From Hyaloperonospora brassicae (Eukaryota; Oomycota; Peronosporomycetes; Peronosporales; Peronosporaceae): a DNA stretch of 64,000 nt. Below the pieces are notes generated by a model. It had not been told where the DNA came from. It did no database searches and saw nothing but the letters and a program-made list of their open reading frames with translations. The position numbers were made by a program, and so were the translations under genes. Shown here one piece after another: positions 1-12,023 of the stretch; the first letter of the stretch is position 1; the number at the start of each line of letters is the position of its first letter. The stretch spans positions 124,001 to 188,000 of the forward strand of contig CANTFL010001482.1 of the NCBI GenBank assembly GCA_947650285.1, given 5' to 3'.

Positions 1-2316
1 GAAACATATATTGTAGAGAGAACACTTGACGCTCACGACGATTTATTGAAAACGTTAATCGTTGTCACCAAGATCATGGTACTACCATCCGAACTAACAG
101 TCACCATTCCTTAATGAGGCCCTTACCAGGATCCATTGCTGGCGAGTACACCACCTGGGACCTAGAGTCTGTATGACTGTTTGAATTTTTTCAATTAACT
201 ATCACTAGGGTTTACCAGCTCATTCACCAACTGTCGTATAACTTATTTCAACAACACATCATTCTTGATTAAAGAATTTGCAAGACCATCACTAAACAAG
301 GTAGTCTAAATTCATTATAAAGTAGCTTATACACGACATAGCCTTACATGTATCGTGCGTGCTGAGATCGGGCTCCAGCACACACGCTTGACCATCTCCC
401 AGTCCATTACCTCAGCTCTAGCCTGGATGTGGCGTGTGGCGGTCGAATTACCGCTAATCTCAGTCCACACGCCACAATCAGGCTAGAGCCTAGCTAATGG
501 CTTTTCTACCACTTAATATATGTGGGTCATGACGCTCAGTCACTGAGGTCGTCGAGGTCAAGCACATCTAGATAGGTCAACCACGCAAACTTTAGCGTCA
601 TTGCATCTTCTTCGATGTGACGAGCTACGATGAAGACTGAAAACGCGAAGATCCATCTTAGCACTGATCTTGACAAATTCTAGCCCAAGGCCGACAAAAG
701 GATAGTCCAATTAGCTGTTGTTGATTCGGTAGTGAAATCCTATATATTAAGTCGACGTACATGAGTCGGCTCCAGTATCATCATTAGACAACACGTATTT
801 CGATATTGTGAATAGATGAGCTACTTTTTTATCCAAACACCTCAGAATGATTGATGAATTAAATTGTCGGGAAAGCTTATCTCTTTCTCACCCGCGCCAA
901 TTTGCATGGTGTGTGAACTTGCCGATCGTGATGTACTATCCGTTTTTGTCTGTATATCACAACATTGAAACTAAAGTGGACCAAAGATACCTGAACTCAT
1001 ACGTTCGACAGCAGCTCCTTCGAATTATAAAATCACGCATGACGTATGAGCTATCCACGTCCGTCACCTCTGTGATATAAGGTCGGTTTCCGTCAGAAAC
1101 CCACGAAGCGCAACCAGGGTGACGGAATCCGGGCCATGAAAAAGTATAATGCTTCACACAGGTAACAAAGTGAGCAGCACCGCAATTTTACGTTAGTGAA
1201 GATGAAGAGGACGCAAAATTTACTGAGCAATAAGCTTTATTTGATCGGAATAAGAGTCAATATTTACCATAGTAATTTTATGTGTCTATTAATCTGAACA
1301 AGATTTCTTATTTCTTCGACAACTATACAGACATTTAAACGCGTAGGTCGACACTTGCTCACCATAAATTGCGCGCGCTTCCAAATATTCGGCGGACATT
1401 ATGGCCTGCATCAGCCAATCATGATTGTATACAATCACGTAGAAATTAATCTACCACGATGATTATCATACTGACATTCTTTGCTGATGTCAATATAATG
1501 CAACGTGGTCAATCCATCACCACAATGAAGACGTAATCGATGATTACCTGTTGAGCAAAGATATTCGGACTAAATTATCCAATTTTCCCACCCACAGCGT
1601 TCCATAGTTACCAAGCATTTACATATACAAGAAAAGTCGAAAGTAATACCTTCCGTGGAATCTCGCAAACCGATCCCTTACAACGTGTGACATCCACTTA
1701 TCACAAAAGAAGCGAATGAACACACACATGAACTCTTCGTTTTCGCCCATAAGTAATGTGTGTATAGTGGGGAAAGAAAAATGGATTGGATGTGGTCAAG
1801 CCATTTATATAACGAATGTGTGCTCATTCCGTATCGCATATATGGCTACAACAAATGCGTATGTTGACACTTCATTGCGCGCTCTTTTGTTTACTACTGG
1901 ACTTGCTAAATATTATCATGGTGTTTATCAGCCAATAGGTAAAGCCTCAACAACCTCTGCTTAAAATTACATTCGAAGGTATTTTATTCCCTAATATTAC
2001 CATCAAGGGTGATATTGTTGATGCAATTCGTTCAAACAAGTGTTCAGGTTGACATGCAAATTCTGACAATGTCATAGAACGGGATCAGTCCGTTCCAAGA
2101 ATCCGGACGTTGCGAGGACCAGATGTGCGACGATCCTTTTCAGGCCTAAGACTGCGTGCATCTACCTTCTTTTCCACCGTCTTGTTCGTTTGGGCAAAGG
2201 TACGCGTAATCGAAAGAAAGTTTGCGAAACGATGATACAAAGTTGGCAACACGATTGCAAGTCAGCAAAACTCTTTACGGTTCGTTCAAGCGGTCACGAC
2301 TTATATCACCCTGATG
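1..2316. other. gene-free flank upstream of element A
   Basis: No reading frame here resembles a known family, and the longest open frames (about 60-80 codons) look like chance. The only structure seen is the long hairpin at 415-489. The last bases, TGATG at 2312-2316, resemble the TGGTG that follows element A at 10709, so they are probably its target-site duplication with one mismatch. Confidence 0.6.
415..489. repeat. long near-perfect inverted repeat (hairpin)
   Basis: Bases 415-439 and 465-489 are reverse complements over 25 positions with one mismatch. The 25-nt loop holds a second small inverted repeat, GCGGT/ACCGC. If transcribed it would fold into a long stem, like a small-RNA precursor or the remnant of a foldback element. 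No target duplication or poly-T terminator was noted, so the role is unknown. Confidence 0.75.
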
Positions 2317-2760
2317 TGTAACGGGGCACACCTTGTGTCAATTCGACACAAGGTTGTGTGCACCCGACGTCACGTGCACGTGGCGTGAGGAAGCGCAGAA
2401 AAGTAGGCAGAACTCGAAATCTTTGTCTAAGGGAAAAAGTAGAGCTGTATTTAATATAGTTATGCTCCTAATAAACCATCTTTGTCTTGAGCTAACTATA
2501 TTAAACTACAATCTCCCATTTGCGTTTCTTGCTCACCACTCATTGCGCGCGTCCAGCAGCGATTAATGGTTAATCTAATGATGTACCGTGAACATCAACC
2601 ATCAGGTGGAGCAACCCACCAGAGAAATAGTACCCTCGGGGGTAATATTCCTTCAACCTTACTACTTACGAGTAATGTCAATTGAACATTATCGAAATAG
2701 ATAATGTTCAAAATTGATACGAAATTATCAATTTTTACGTAACGGGCTCACCCCGTTACA
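2317..2760 (-). repeat. element A 3' LTR
   Basis: 444 bp, beginning TGTAACGGGG and ending CCCCGTTACA on the plus strand, so the LTR ends are 10-bp inverted repeats and not just TG/CA. It contains several perfect stem-loops, for example CCTTGTGTC/GACACAAGG near its left end and TTGAACATTATC pairing with GATAATGTTCAA near its right end. A purine tract (AAAAGGGGTGA on the minus strand) lies directly inside it, as expected for a polypurine tract. Confidence 0.92.
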
Positions 2761-2945
2761 TCACCCCTTTTACCATCAGTCACTTATGTGAGTGAGTGTT
2801 TGTTTAGTGAGAGAGTAACAACCGATGGTTCACTCTGTTGATAGAAAGCACTTAATGGTTATGCCCAACGCATTCAGCCTTTCAGCGCATGAACATTTTG
2901 TCCATGCGCTGCGCAAACAAGACCGACCAATAAACGGCTGCAAGG

Positions 2946-3900
2946 ATGCGAACAGCCGGAGGGAAAGACACTCAAGACTCGGCAGCAGGCGATAATGCGT
3001 CTGCTGTAGCTAATAAGCAGCCTGCAACATCCATTGTTGCAGGTGCACGTGGTCATCCACGTGCTGCTCCTACAACCGCAGCTTCGTCTGCGGGAGTCCC
3101 ATGGACCATAATCCCGAGATAGAGGTGTTCTGTTCGGTAGATCTGAATATTCCGTCTGACTAGAAGCCGTGCGCAAAGCCATATCGTAAGGTTGCGGGAT
3201 CGACGACTGCTGCGCCTCGCGGCAGTCTCGATAAATACTTGAGCCATGAGATATCCGACGAGCATGTGAACTTGTCACCGGGATCGAACCGATCGCGCTC
3301 GTATTCGTACGAGGCGAGTGCGAAACATGAAGACGTAAGTCCTTATAAAAATGTCGATGACTCGTCGTGGAGTCATCGTAGCCGTAGCTTCAGCAATACT
3401 AGTTATTTCGGCGATCGTGGTACCATCTCTCATGTTGGCAGCACGCAGAAGGAGCAGGATCACATTGCGTTGATATCTGCTCCTGAGAACAAGCCATGGA
3501 TGCCTACCTTGAGCGAGTTGAGACAGTGGTATGGTTATATCACTGGGAGCTGTTGGATCCCACTCTATGACTCGTCAAAGATCCATGAACTTGATCCCAG
3601 TGCGAGAAATTATCACAGTGAGCATGAATTTTACATCGATGTCTTTTAGACATCGATGGTACCACAGTTTACCACAAACGAGAAGATTTTTCGTTGGCTC
3701 AGGCGTGAAACTCGTTTATCGTCAAATGAAAGTGTTGGCGGTGACACTTGGCCGGACAATCTTACTGCAGCTCGTAATAAGTTTCGACAAAAGTCCATAC
3801 CCGGTGCTCGGTTCAACTTTCATTGATGGTCTCCAGAGGCAGATTTACCTTGCCTCTCGTGGCGAGAGATCTGTCAAAGTTTAATGGAAATTCTGTTCGC
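2946..3900 (+). pseudogene. antisense gene of element A, N-terminal and Cys-block part (broken)
   Basis: Reads inward from the 3' LTR, opposite to gag-pol. An ATG at 2946 starts a Gly/Ala/Ser-rich leader of the same character as in B, then the frame is lost. A second open stretch (about 3290-3649) ends in a block with LDPSARNYHSEHEFYIDVF. The B counterpart is LDPSASNFRAEEDFYLDVF, so differences are conservative (Y/F, I/L, E/D) and many codons differ only at the third base. After a stop at 3647-3649 the text continues with FRHRWYHS and then, further on, GARFNFH...EADLPCLSW, matching the Cys-rich block of B and C. Function is unknown and no domain is recognised. This copy has at least one 2-base deletion and several stops. 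Confidence 0.6.
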
Positions 3901-4000
3901 GCCCCTAAGGAGGCCTTCCTCCCTAATTAGCCCTACTGAAGGGCGCGCATTTCTTCCTAGATATACGAAGGGATTAAGGCTTTAAAAGTATTTTACGAAC

Positions 4001-4432
4001 TCACCGGGCGTTCGTTCGACGATAATACTTCTCCAAAGGGTGGGACTCATCAAACTGCTCGACGATACCGGGCACATCCATCATCATCTGGGAGCGGGGC
4101 TCCCAGCTGTTCCAGGAGGGTGGATACCCCCGCCACTGGACGAGATAACTCGTCCTCGAGCCTGAATCGCCACGGTGGTTCAAGACACGCTCCACAAGGA
4201 AGCATTGACCACCGTAAGTCCACCAAAGGATGTGGAGGAGGAAAACCCTCCTCCAAGTCGTTCGGCTCACGATTTCGACCAATACGAGATGGGTCGTGCA
4301 ATCGATCAAATACGCGACGATCAGGAGTACGAGCGGGACAGGCGCTACGCTCTGACCGATTCTGTGCGGCAGCAACGCAAGGATCGGGAGGCTGGTCGGG
4401 CAAAGGTTTGTGCCGATTACGCCCTCGCCCAA
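4001..4432 (-). pseudogene. element A chromodomain
   Basis: The last ~60 residues form a chromodomain: [29 protein letters not shown] and a C-terminal helix ending in VEQFDESHPLEKYY. The aromatic-cage type residues (Y, W, W) are visible. Chromodomains at the C-terminus of Gypsy integrases are known to guide insertion to marked chromatin. Upstream of this domain the sense frame is broken by stops and a frame change, so it is no longer joined to the integrase. Confidence 0.85.
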
Positions 4433-4636
4433 CTTCAGGTTGAGCGTGATGTCCGATCCTTCGTTGAAGAGATGGGAACAGCTCGCAGAGAGATTTATGA
4501 ACTGGGTGTAGAGGTCGCTAGGTTAAGCGTCCATACTGATCAACTGGAGTTCGAGCGCAAGAATCTAGTAGAGGTTCTTGAACGTGGAAGGTATCTTCAT
4601 CGTCGAAAGAGAGATCGTACTAACAGTACGGGCTGA
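4175..4636 (+). CDS. antisense coiled-coil ORF of element A
   Basis: An open frame antisense to the stretch between integrase and chromodomain. The first ATG is at 4289, giving about 115 residues; the frame is open from 4175. It is rich in Arg, Glu, Asp and Leu with heptad-like spacing (ERDRRYALTD, QLQVERDVRS, LVEVLERGRYLHRR), so a coiled coil is predicted by eye. Orthologous frames at 31333-31680 and 40251-40658 are the same length and end at the same stop. Against B, third-position changes dominate and 20 or more codon pairs are synonymous. That is the pattern of a selected protein. The sense strand here has stops. Function unknown; a structural or nucleic-acid-binding accessory protein is possible. 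Confidence 0.65.
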   Translation: MVQDTLHKEALTTVSPPKDVEEENPPPSRSAHDFDQYEMGRAIDQIRDDQEYERDRRYALTDSVRQQRKDREAGRAKVCADYALAQLQVERDVRSFVEEMGTARREIYELGVEVARLSVHTDQLEFERKNLVEVLERGRYLHRRKRDRTNSTG

Positions 4637-6060
4637 GACGCCCCACATAAATGTAGGATTCGCACGCATCCTACGTGGCATCTCGATCGTGTATGGGTTG
4701 CCTTGCCGGCGCAGCACACGAAAGGGGCCGATGTACTTGGACAGTAGTTTGCTGCTGCACACGTTAGTTACTATATGTCTAGGTATGTTTACCGTAGATA
4801 GTTGGACAAAGTTGCTTTCAATAAATGAAAGAACCTTTGCTCTTCCATTCTTGTCAGCATTCCGTTTGTGCCGGTCCGCCGCGTGAGCGATGGAATTCTG
4901 CACGAAACGGACCACTGCTTCTTAAGCTAGCAGAAATCTCTCTGCTGACTCGGCCTTGTTGTGTTCAGTCCGCCTTGTGCGAACTGCAGAAAATAGTCCT
5001 TTCCTCTTTCTATTATTCAGCGAGGGTGTCATCCTCGCTGGAATAGTCGTTGGCGATGCTAAAAATACCAGCATCGTCATAACCACCGGACTCAATAATA
5101 GAGTCATCGATATTATTGAGATGATCTTCTTCTTCGATGTCAACCTGATCGAAATCGGCATCATACGTGACGACGTTTGCGTCGACACGTGCTGAGAAAG
5201 ATACAGCACCGTTTTTGCTCGATCGAGTCCTCCTCGTCTCTTATGCAAAAGTCACAATTTTAAAGCCAAGGCAGATGTAGATGGCGCAAACCATTCACGA
5301 AGAACGGTGTGTGCTGGATTAGAGTATGCATCGAATGATTTTTGGCAAATTCCACTATCGGTAGGAATCCGACTCAAATCGCGACCGAGTGAACATATCC
5401 TGGAAAATTTTCTTCCAGGACATGGTTTGCACGTTCTGTCTGACAATCTGTTTTAGGATGGTAAAAGGTGGACATCTTCAATCGCGTTTCTAGCGACCGG
5501 AATACAAATTTACAAAACTCCACCGTGAATCGAGGATCACGGTCGAACACGAGTCCACGGGTTAACCCGTGGTGTCGTAATAGCGTTTCGATAACGACAA
5601 GAGTACATCTTTATGCCGTGATCTTCTCGAATAATGAAGCAATATGCGCCATCTTGCTGAATCGGTCAACGAACACAAGAATACCATTATTTTTTTTGGT
5701 CGTCTTTGAGTAAACGATAACGACGTCCATCTTATCGGACCTCTAGCACATTTCCGGGACATACAGAGGCTCTATAGGTGCATGGGAAGAAGGTCTAGGC
5801 TTCACCCGCTGACATTCCTCGCAAGCACTAATTTAATTGCGTACAAACATATATTGGCGGGGCTAGTAAAAGTCACGACGACTCTAAGATAAGTCTTTTC
5901 CCGACCACGATGACCACTTGTTAAGTCATCGTGACACTCATACAAGATGCGCAAGCGCAAATTGCTATGAGTGGGAACGACGACACGAGGCGTGTCGCCG
6001 GTAACGGCCGAATAGTACAAAAAACGCGTTTCGAGTTGTGTACCGATCCTCTTCGAATCA
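4565..6060 (-). pseudogene. element A integrase (broken)
   Basis: Fragments in three frames: an HHCC zinc region (5802-6020, CHDDLTSGHRGREKTYL), a decayed catalytic core, an acidic linker, then the GPY/F module (YIGPFRVLRRQGNPYTIEMP, about 4690-4760). A base loss just after TF in the TFYVGRL motif shifts the end of the protein, and the core is interrupted repeatedly. The same order is present in B and C, where it is better preserved. Confidence 0.82.
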
Positions 6061-6321
6061 GTAAATAGCCGGTAAATCTTTCAGGAATTTTACAGATGGA
6101 TTCGCCAGATCATTCATCAAGCGCAGAAGATCCTTATCTTCTGCGTAGGTCTTTCTTACGTCGTCAAGTAATTATGACGACGGCGTGAGATCGTAAGTGT
6201 CGCAACAGTGAGCTTGTCCTTACTGTTAAATTGCGCCCCCGGATCGAAATCGGGTCGGCGCGATAGCGCACAAGAGAAGATCCTTGTCTTCTGCGTATGC
6301 CTTTCTCACGTCGTCACGTAA

Positions 6322-8794
6322 TTATGACGACGGGAAATTGATCGTAAGCGTCGCAACAGTGGGCTTGTCCCTACTGTTGGATTGCGCGCCCGGCTCGAAA
6401 TCGGGTCGGCGCGATAGCGCATCAGCGACGACGTTGAGTCGTCCTGGTTTATACTCGACGGAGAAGTTGTACTCCGCAAAGAAAGACATCCACCTCGCCA
6501 TTCGTTGCGAGAGGTGTGGACTGTGTACGGCCGTGCGTAGTGACTCATGGTCCGTATAGACGATGAACGGTCCATCTCCCAATAGATAGACCCTGAACTT
6601 AGCCAGTGCATACTTCATGGCAAGGAGTTCCTTGTCATGCACTGGGTAATTGCGCTCAGCTGCTTGCAGCTGACGCGACTGATAACAGATGACGCGCTCT
6701 GAGCCATCTGTGTCGAACTGTATTAACGCACAGCCGATTGCAAAATCGCTGGCGTCACAGAACACATGAAATGGTCTGTCCTGATCTGCAACCGCCAGTA
6801 CGAGCGATTGCATCAAGATTTTCTTGATGCTTTCAAAGGAAGGCTGACAGTCAGCGCTCCATGACCACTTCACATTTTCTTTAGTAAACAAGAAAGATAC
6901 GCGGTCATTTTGGCGTAGTTGCGCAAGTACCTGTGCAAGTACGCCGATAGCCCAAGGAACTTCCTTGGTCCCTTGACATCGACTGGCACTGGCCAGTCGG
7001 TGATCGCCTTGATCTTTTCGGGATAAGGGCGTACGACGTGTTTATTAACGATGCACCCAAGAAGCGGTATCTCGCTAGCCGCGAAGATACATTTCTTGAG
7101 ATTGGCGTACAACTTATGCTTGCGCATAAGGTGAAGAACCTGACGAACGTGTGTTCTATGAAATTACACGTACGTTAACCCGTTGATAACCCGGCTACGA
7201 ACGAACACATCGTCGAAGTAACTCGGTGCGGAATCTCGCACCAGCCTCAACAGATTTGTGACACATCTGTTGAATTTGCAGGATCGTTACTCAGCCCATG
7301 TGGCATCACTAGCCACTTCCACAGCATACCGCTCGGGGTGCTCATTGCTGTGTACTGGATATCTTATTAACGCATGAGGATCTGACAGAACCCATCCATC
7401 AGATCCATGGACGAAAAGATGGTACTCTTTGACATACCATCTATGACTACGTCCTACTTTGGTATCGGCGTCTGAGTCAGTATTGTTGCAGCATTCAACT
7501 TGTTGAACGCGTGCACTATCCGCCATCCTACTGTGACCTTTCGCACACAGAAGGTCGGAGAGCTGTGAGGGGATGTTGATTCCCTTACATGGCCCGATGC
7601 TAAGCTATCGGCAAAGAACTTGTCGATCGCTAGTACTTGTTCACGAGACAGTGACCACTGCTTCATGACACAGTACTTCGAGCCCGGTTTGAGCTCTATC
7701 TCGTGTCGAGTTACTTTTTCCTTAGGCAACTCGCAAAGTACGGATTCAGGGAATACATCCTTGAATTCAATCAAATCCTTATACAAAGGATTTGCCTGAA
7801 GTGACTCCCAGGATTGAGACGCGTATCGCTCAATCCGAGTCTTCTCATCGAGGACACTTTCGTCCATCGATGAGCTGCTGAGAACCCGTTCGTTCTCGGC
7901 AAATACTGTTGCCGACCGAATATCGGTCACATACTCATCCTCCGTGACGAGTATGCAGATCTGCTTGACTTTGCCACTGCGCAGATCACGCAAGAACCGT
8001 TTCGGTTCTAGCGTTGGCAACTGAGTTATCTCCGAAGTTAACTTCGGAGGCACAATCAGATCAAGCGTATAAGCGCCTACGCTTGATCCGTCATTAACCA
8101 AGACGTTCAACGTCTCGGTTACTTCCTGGAAACTTCGTTCCACAGGTTGCTAAAGGACTAATCCTTCAGCAAGTGACTTTTGAGGAATTCCTTCCTTAAG
8201 TACGTGGGGACTTATTCCCTCGACGTCTTCTTACTGTGGCTGTGCAACCACAGTCAGGTCTCGATTCTTTAATGTCGGCGCACCAGTCGACCTAGGATGA
8301 TCTTGTTGTCCTTTGGTGACAGCAGGTTTATTCTTTCAAAGATGTTGCCCGCCAGGCATACATCCATGTCCCGGTCCACTCGAATAATTCGAGTGGTGGA
8401 CCTTCGGCGCTGCCTGTACTTCTGTATAGCTGCCGGGAGCTTGCTCCACAGTGTAGTGATCAGCTACGCCGAGGTCTTGCGCAGTCGTGCTAACGACCTT
8501 ACCGCGAGTGAGGCCATCGCACTCACTCGCATTACATTCACACGCTTGTGGACGCTCCATGACGGTCATCAGATGGTCACCTGATGAACAAGCGGCAGGT
8601 ATCTTGACGGATCGATGCTGCCAGCTAACCCTTGGCTCGTACCTTCTGATCCAAGGTAATCCTAGGATGACATCACATTTGTCATCCAGATCTAGTACGA
8701 TGAATTCATCACCGTACTGTTCACCCTCCAACGCGCAGTGGATTCCGACTACACGTTTTTTAACGGTAATCGATGCACCTGTTGTAAGGCGCAC
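6322..8794 (-). pseudogene. element A protease, reverse transcriptase and RNase H (broken)
   Basis: Retropepsin lies at 8336-8860 (hydrophobic CDVILGLPWI). The start of reverse transcriptase is at 7454-8143, including RESTSPHSSPTFCVRK. It continues in other frames (7287-7526 and 6870-7127, LYANLKKCIFAASEIPLLGC). The Ty3-type RNase H is at 6322-6891, with FCDASDFAIGCALIQ, the YPVHDKELLAMKYAL motif and the IVYTDHESLRT motif. Stops and frame changes between these pieces show that no polyprotein can be made. The polymerase YxDD region has itself decayed. Confidence 0.85.
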
Positions 8795-9057
8795 CGTCGT
8801 CCTCGTGAGGGGAATGTCGCGCTCAACGAACTTGAGCCTACGACCCTCTAGTGACTAGCGACGAACAAATTTGTTTGAAGCCCCACAGCCTACTAGAGCA
8901 CGAAGTGACAAATTATTTGTCGCTTCCAACTTCGAGGGGATGATCGAAACGTCATCACCAGGTGCAGAGACACACAATGATTGTGTATCTGGAGCAACTT
9001 TCGTCAAGATATTTGCAAATTCTCTTGAGGTTGCTGGATCAGTAGGGCGCTCCGCCC

Positions 9058-10214
9058 CTACTGACCCAGACCATTTTTTGATGGTCCGTCTCGCTGTTGC
9101 GGCTTCGCAACAGCGCTGGACCCACGCCCATTGCCCTTCTTGGCGAATGGTCGTCCATTTCGCTCAGTACTGTTTGGTGCTGGGCGTGGGGCAATACACT
9201 CGTAAGCGTAGTGTATTAGCTTCTGACAGCGATTGCACTTCTGCAATCGCTTGTTGTTTAAAGAGCGAGGTCTCTCGCATTCAACATAAGAGAGGTTTAT
9301 TGGTTATGGACCTCCAGTCTCTTGTCGTCTCGGTGGACGATAATAGATCGAGCTAGCATGAGCTTGTCTAATGCTCAAGTCTTCCTGTTCCGATGCTGCT
9401 ATAGCATCTGTTAAAGTATGCAACTCTAGGCGGAACAGGTGATTCCTGACGGGCCCGTCTGCGAGCCCTTGTATGAACACAGTATTTAACGTGTGTTCAT
9501 GTACAAGGTTAGCAGTAATTCTCCTAGAGAGGAGTCGTATATGTTGAGCGTAAGCGCGCATATTACGCTTACCCTGCTCGAGTTTCAGGAGCTCAGATCG
9601 AGCCCTGAACTCATCCCGAGGCGGTTCAAGCGATTGTTTGTGTCGGGTTTTGAAAGCTTCCAGAGACTCACTAGCATATGGGTCTCTGATCTACAGCCCC
9701 AAGGCTTAACTTGGCACGTCCTGCCAAGTGGGTTTGAGCATTTGTTAGGTTCATTTGCTCGTCGTCGATACGACGTGCATTTATTGCTCTTTCTAGTTCG
9801 ATGCACCATAATAACAGGGATTCTTGGTCGAATCCTCTGTACATAGAGATATAAACCTTCAATGTTTCGGGACGACGCACACGCGTCGCCATTCAATGCC
9901 CACATCATCATTGAATTGCTGCTGTATCAACAGCTCTGTCTGTTGAGCACCGAGTGCTTTCAACTACTCGGCCTGTTGAGAGCCTTGCTGATGAATCAAT
10001 GCTACTTTCTCTCTTACGGCGACAATTTTATTTTAAATAAATTGGCTATGTCTGCATGTTGTTGGCCCCTGTCAAGGGACTCCAACATGGCGCTAATGGC
10101 GGTTTCGCCAACGGTAGAAATCATTTGTTCTACCGCCCTCCGTTTGATGCCACTCAAATGGTTAAAGCCTTCACGCGTGGCGTAACAGTTCTCCTCCTCA
10201 TCCGACATGTTCAT
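9058..10214 (-). pseudogene. element A gag (broken)
   Basis: The likely start is at 10214 (MNMSDEEE...), as in B and C. Fragments cover the N-terminal helix-rich part (10014-10214), a capsid-like core (9671-9892, LLWCIELERAINARRIDDEQM), a C-terminal capsid part (9304-9561) and a zinc knuckle CNRCQKLIHYAYEC (CX2CX4HX4C; 9058-9246). The usual Gly before the His is replaced by Ile. Three or more frame changes separate the pieces. Confidence 0.82.
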
Positions 10215-10264
10215 GTCGGATGAGGTGGTTGTTGTCGCTGGACAGACAATGAAGTGCTACCAGG

Positions 10265-10708
10265 TGTAACGGGGCACGCCTTGTGTCAATTCGACACAAG
10301 GTTGTGTGCACCCGACGTCACGTACACGTGGCGTGAGGAAGCGCAGCAAAGTAGGCAGAACTAGAAATCTTTGTCTAAGGGAAAAAGTAGAGCTGTATTT
10401 AATATAGTTATGCTCCTAATAAACCATCTTTGTCTTGAGCTAACTATATTAAACCACAATCTCCCATTTGCGTTTCTTGCTCACCACTCATTGCGCGCGT
10501 CCAGCAGCGATTAATGGTTAATCTAATGATGTACCGTGAACATCAACCATCAGGTGGAGCAACCCACCAAAGAAATAGTACCCTCGGGGGTAATATTCCT
10601 TCAACCTTACTACTTACGAGTAATGTCAATTGAACATTATCTAAATAGATAATGTTCAAAATTGATACGAAATTATCAATTTTTACGTAACGGGCTCACC
10701 CCGTTACA
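10265..10708 (-). repeat. element A 5' LTR
   Basis: 444 bp, nearly identical to 2317-2760, so insertion is not ancient relative to the decay of its coding part. On the minus strand it is followed after 2 bases by the primer-binding motif TGGTAGCAC (10254-10262), which B, C and D share. Confidence 0.92.
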
Positions 10709-12023
10709 TGGTGCATTGATTTCAGGTTGCGATGCTTGATGTATGGAGTCATCGGAAGTGATCTTGTGTTACGGAATTGTAGGTGTGGTCTAAGTTCTGC
10801 GCACGGTTTCGTACGTCGCAATACATCGCTAGTAATTGGAGCAGGGTTACTAAGGTGCCGATCTGGTCAGGGACGGTATCCTGGTAGACAAGACGGAGGC
10901 GCCACAAAGAGGTACATGATGTCTTGATACAACAACGATGACAGATCGAATGCAGCCTGGTGGTCACCTTCTATCGAGTCTCGGACGCTTCAGGCAGGCC
11001 TGAGCCATACGATCGCTGCCACAGATGTCTTGCTCAGCTCTTCTATTCCAACCTACTCGACACTTCACAACGGTCCACAGGATACGACAACAAGGTACAT
11101 ACCCTTCCCAATGCTAGACATTTTGCCTTAGTGCAAATCCATCATATAGCAAGAGGTCTTATTCTTGACGACGCTTTTTGTGATTTCGGCTCTATGTAGC
11201 CCGTATGAGGAGTCTCGTTCACTACAACAGACGATGCTTGTACAATGCGTTTGAGTCTCTGCTTTGCTCGACAAGGTGCCACTGGTCTCACTTCCCACAA
11301 AAGAATGACACAACGTCAAGCTGAAAAGACCAAGACAGCCGCGCATTCTGTCTCAGTGTGGACTTCGTGACTGATGTCGGATCTGTTTAGCGCCATCCTG
11401 AGACACGTGCGACTGCATGTCAAGCGTGTGCTCGCCAGATGGACGGGTACTGGTTGTGGCAGTAAACAACAGCAATAGCAAGACTGCATCGGTCTATCAT
11501 TTCCATCACTTTTCCAAGCCGTCGCAAGGATCACATGCGTTGGAATAACTATATGCGAAGTGCAGAATGGACGGATGATTGAAGCAATGTCGACATCGAT
11601 AACGACGGCGATAGTTGCTGCGTGAACTGGACCGGCATAGCCACGGATTGAGATGCAAAAGCAGCCCAAGATGAGCAATATAAAATGCGATACTGATGAC
11701 GGAATAAAGACATGGTGGCAGAAGGAGTAGCAAAGCGGCAGCAAAGTCATCATGATGAGGTAGATGCAGTATGAAGCATAGGATGATCGAAGAGGGGTGT
11801 GAAGACGACGTACTCGACGAAACTTAGACGCAGTTCCAGGTTTCATCATTCGTTTATGCGTGACTGCGCAAGCTAATACTAGTAAAATCAAACTGCTAAA
11901 GAACGGCAATACCGAGAAGTCAAGAACATCATGCGCATTGTGCCTTATCCAGGATGCATTGTGCCTTATCCTGGATGTGTTCTTGCTACGACCACGCCTA
12001 ACTTGACAGACTCTTGCAACCCG
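10709..12023. other. intergenic DNA between element A and USP5 gene
   Basis: No gene is supported. A 197-codon open frame on the minus strand (11316-11909) is hydrophobic and Cys-rich but has a non-ATG start and no family resemblance. On the plus strand 11420-11540 reads CSPDGRVLVVAVNNS, which resembles one WD40 blade, but its surroundings hold stops. A 21-bp direct repeat lies at about 11936-11980. The 3' UTR of the USP5 gene should lie at the right end. Confidence 0.5.
11936..11980. repeat. two-copy 21-bp direct repeat
   Basis: GCATTGTGCCTTATCCAGGAT is followed directly by the same sequence with C/T and A/G differences. It lies just beyond the 3' end of the USP5 gene. No function is evident. 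Confidence 0.6.

Larger units (their letters stand above)
2317..10708 (-). mobile_element. Gypsy (Ty3-like, chromodomain) LTR retrotransposon A, decayed
   Basis: An 8.4-kb element on the minus strand bounded by two 444-bp LTRs that are nearly identical. Order in element sense is 5' LTR (10265-10708), primer site, gag with zinc knuckle, protease, reverse transcriptase, RNase H, integrase, chromodomain, an extra gene in antisense, 3' LTR (2317-2760). Flanks are TGATG on the left and TGGTG on the right, a 5-bp target duplication with one mismatch. Many stops and frameshifts make it non-autonomous. It belongs to the same superfamily as B and C but is a divergent subfamily with different LTR sequence. 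Confidence 0.92.

Noticed and set aside
847..1964. Frames of 60-82 codons near the left edge
   Set aside because: Length is within chance and overlapping frames exist on both strands.
8297..9356. Plus-strand frames up to 161 codons opposite protease and gag in A, B and C
   Set aside because: Unlike the 3'-end antisense blocks, these lie opposite clearly coding gag-pol and can be explained by codon bias on the other strand; substitution pattern was not tested.
11316..11909. 197-codon minus-strand frame with hydrophobic start, looked at as a possible secreted effector
   Set aside because: No in-frame ATG precedes the hydrophobic stretch, the remainder is Cys/Leu-rich without motif, and no RXLR or EER follows at the right distance.
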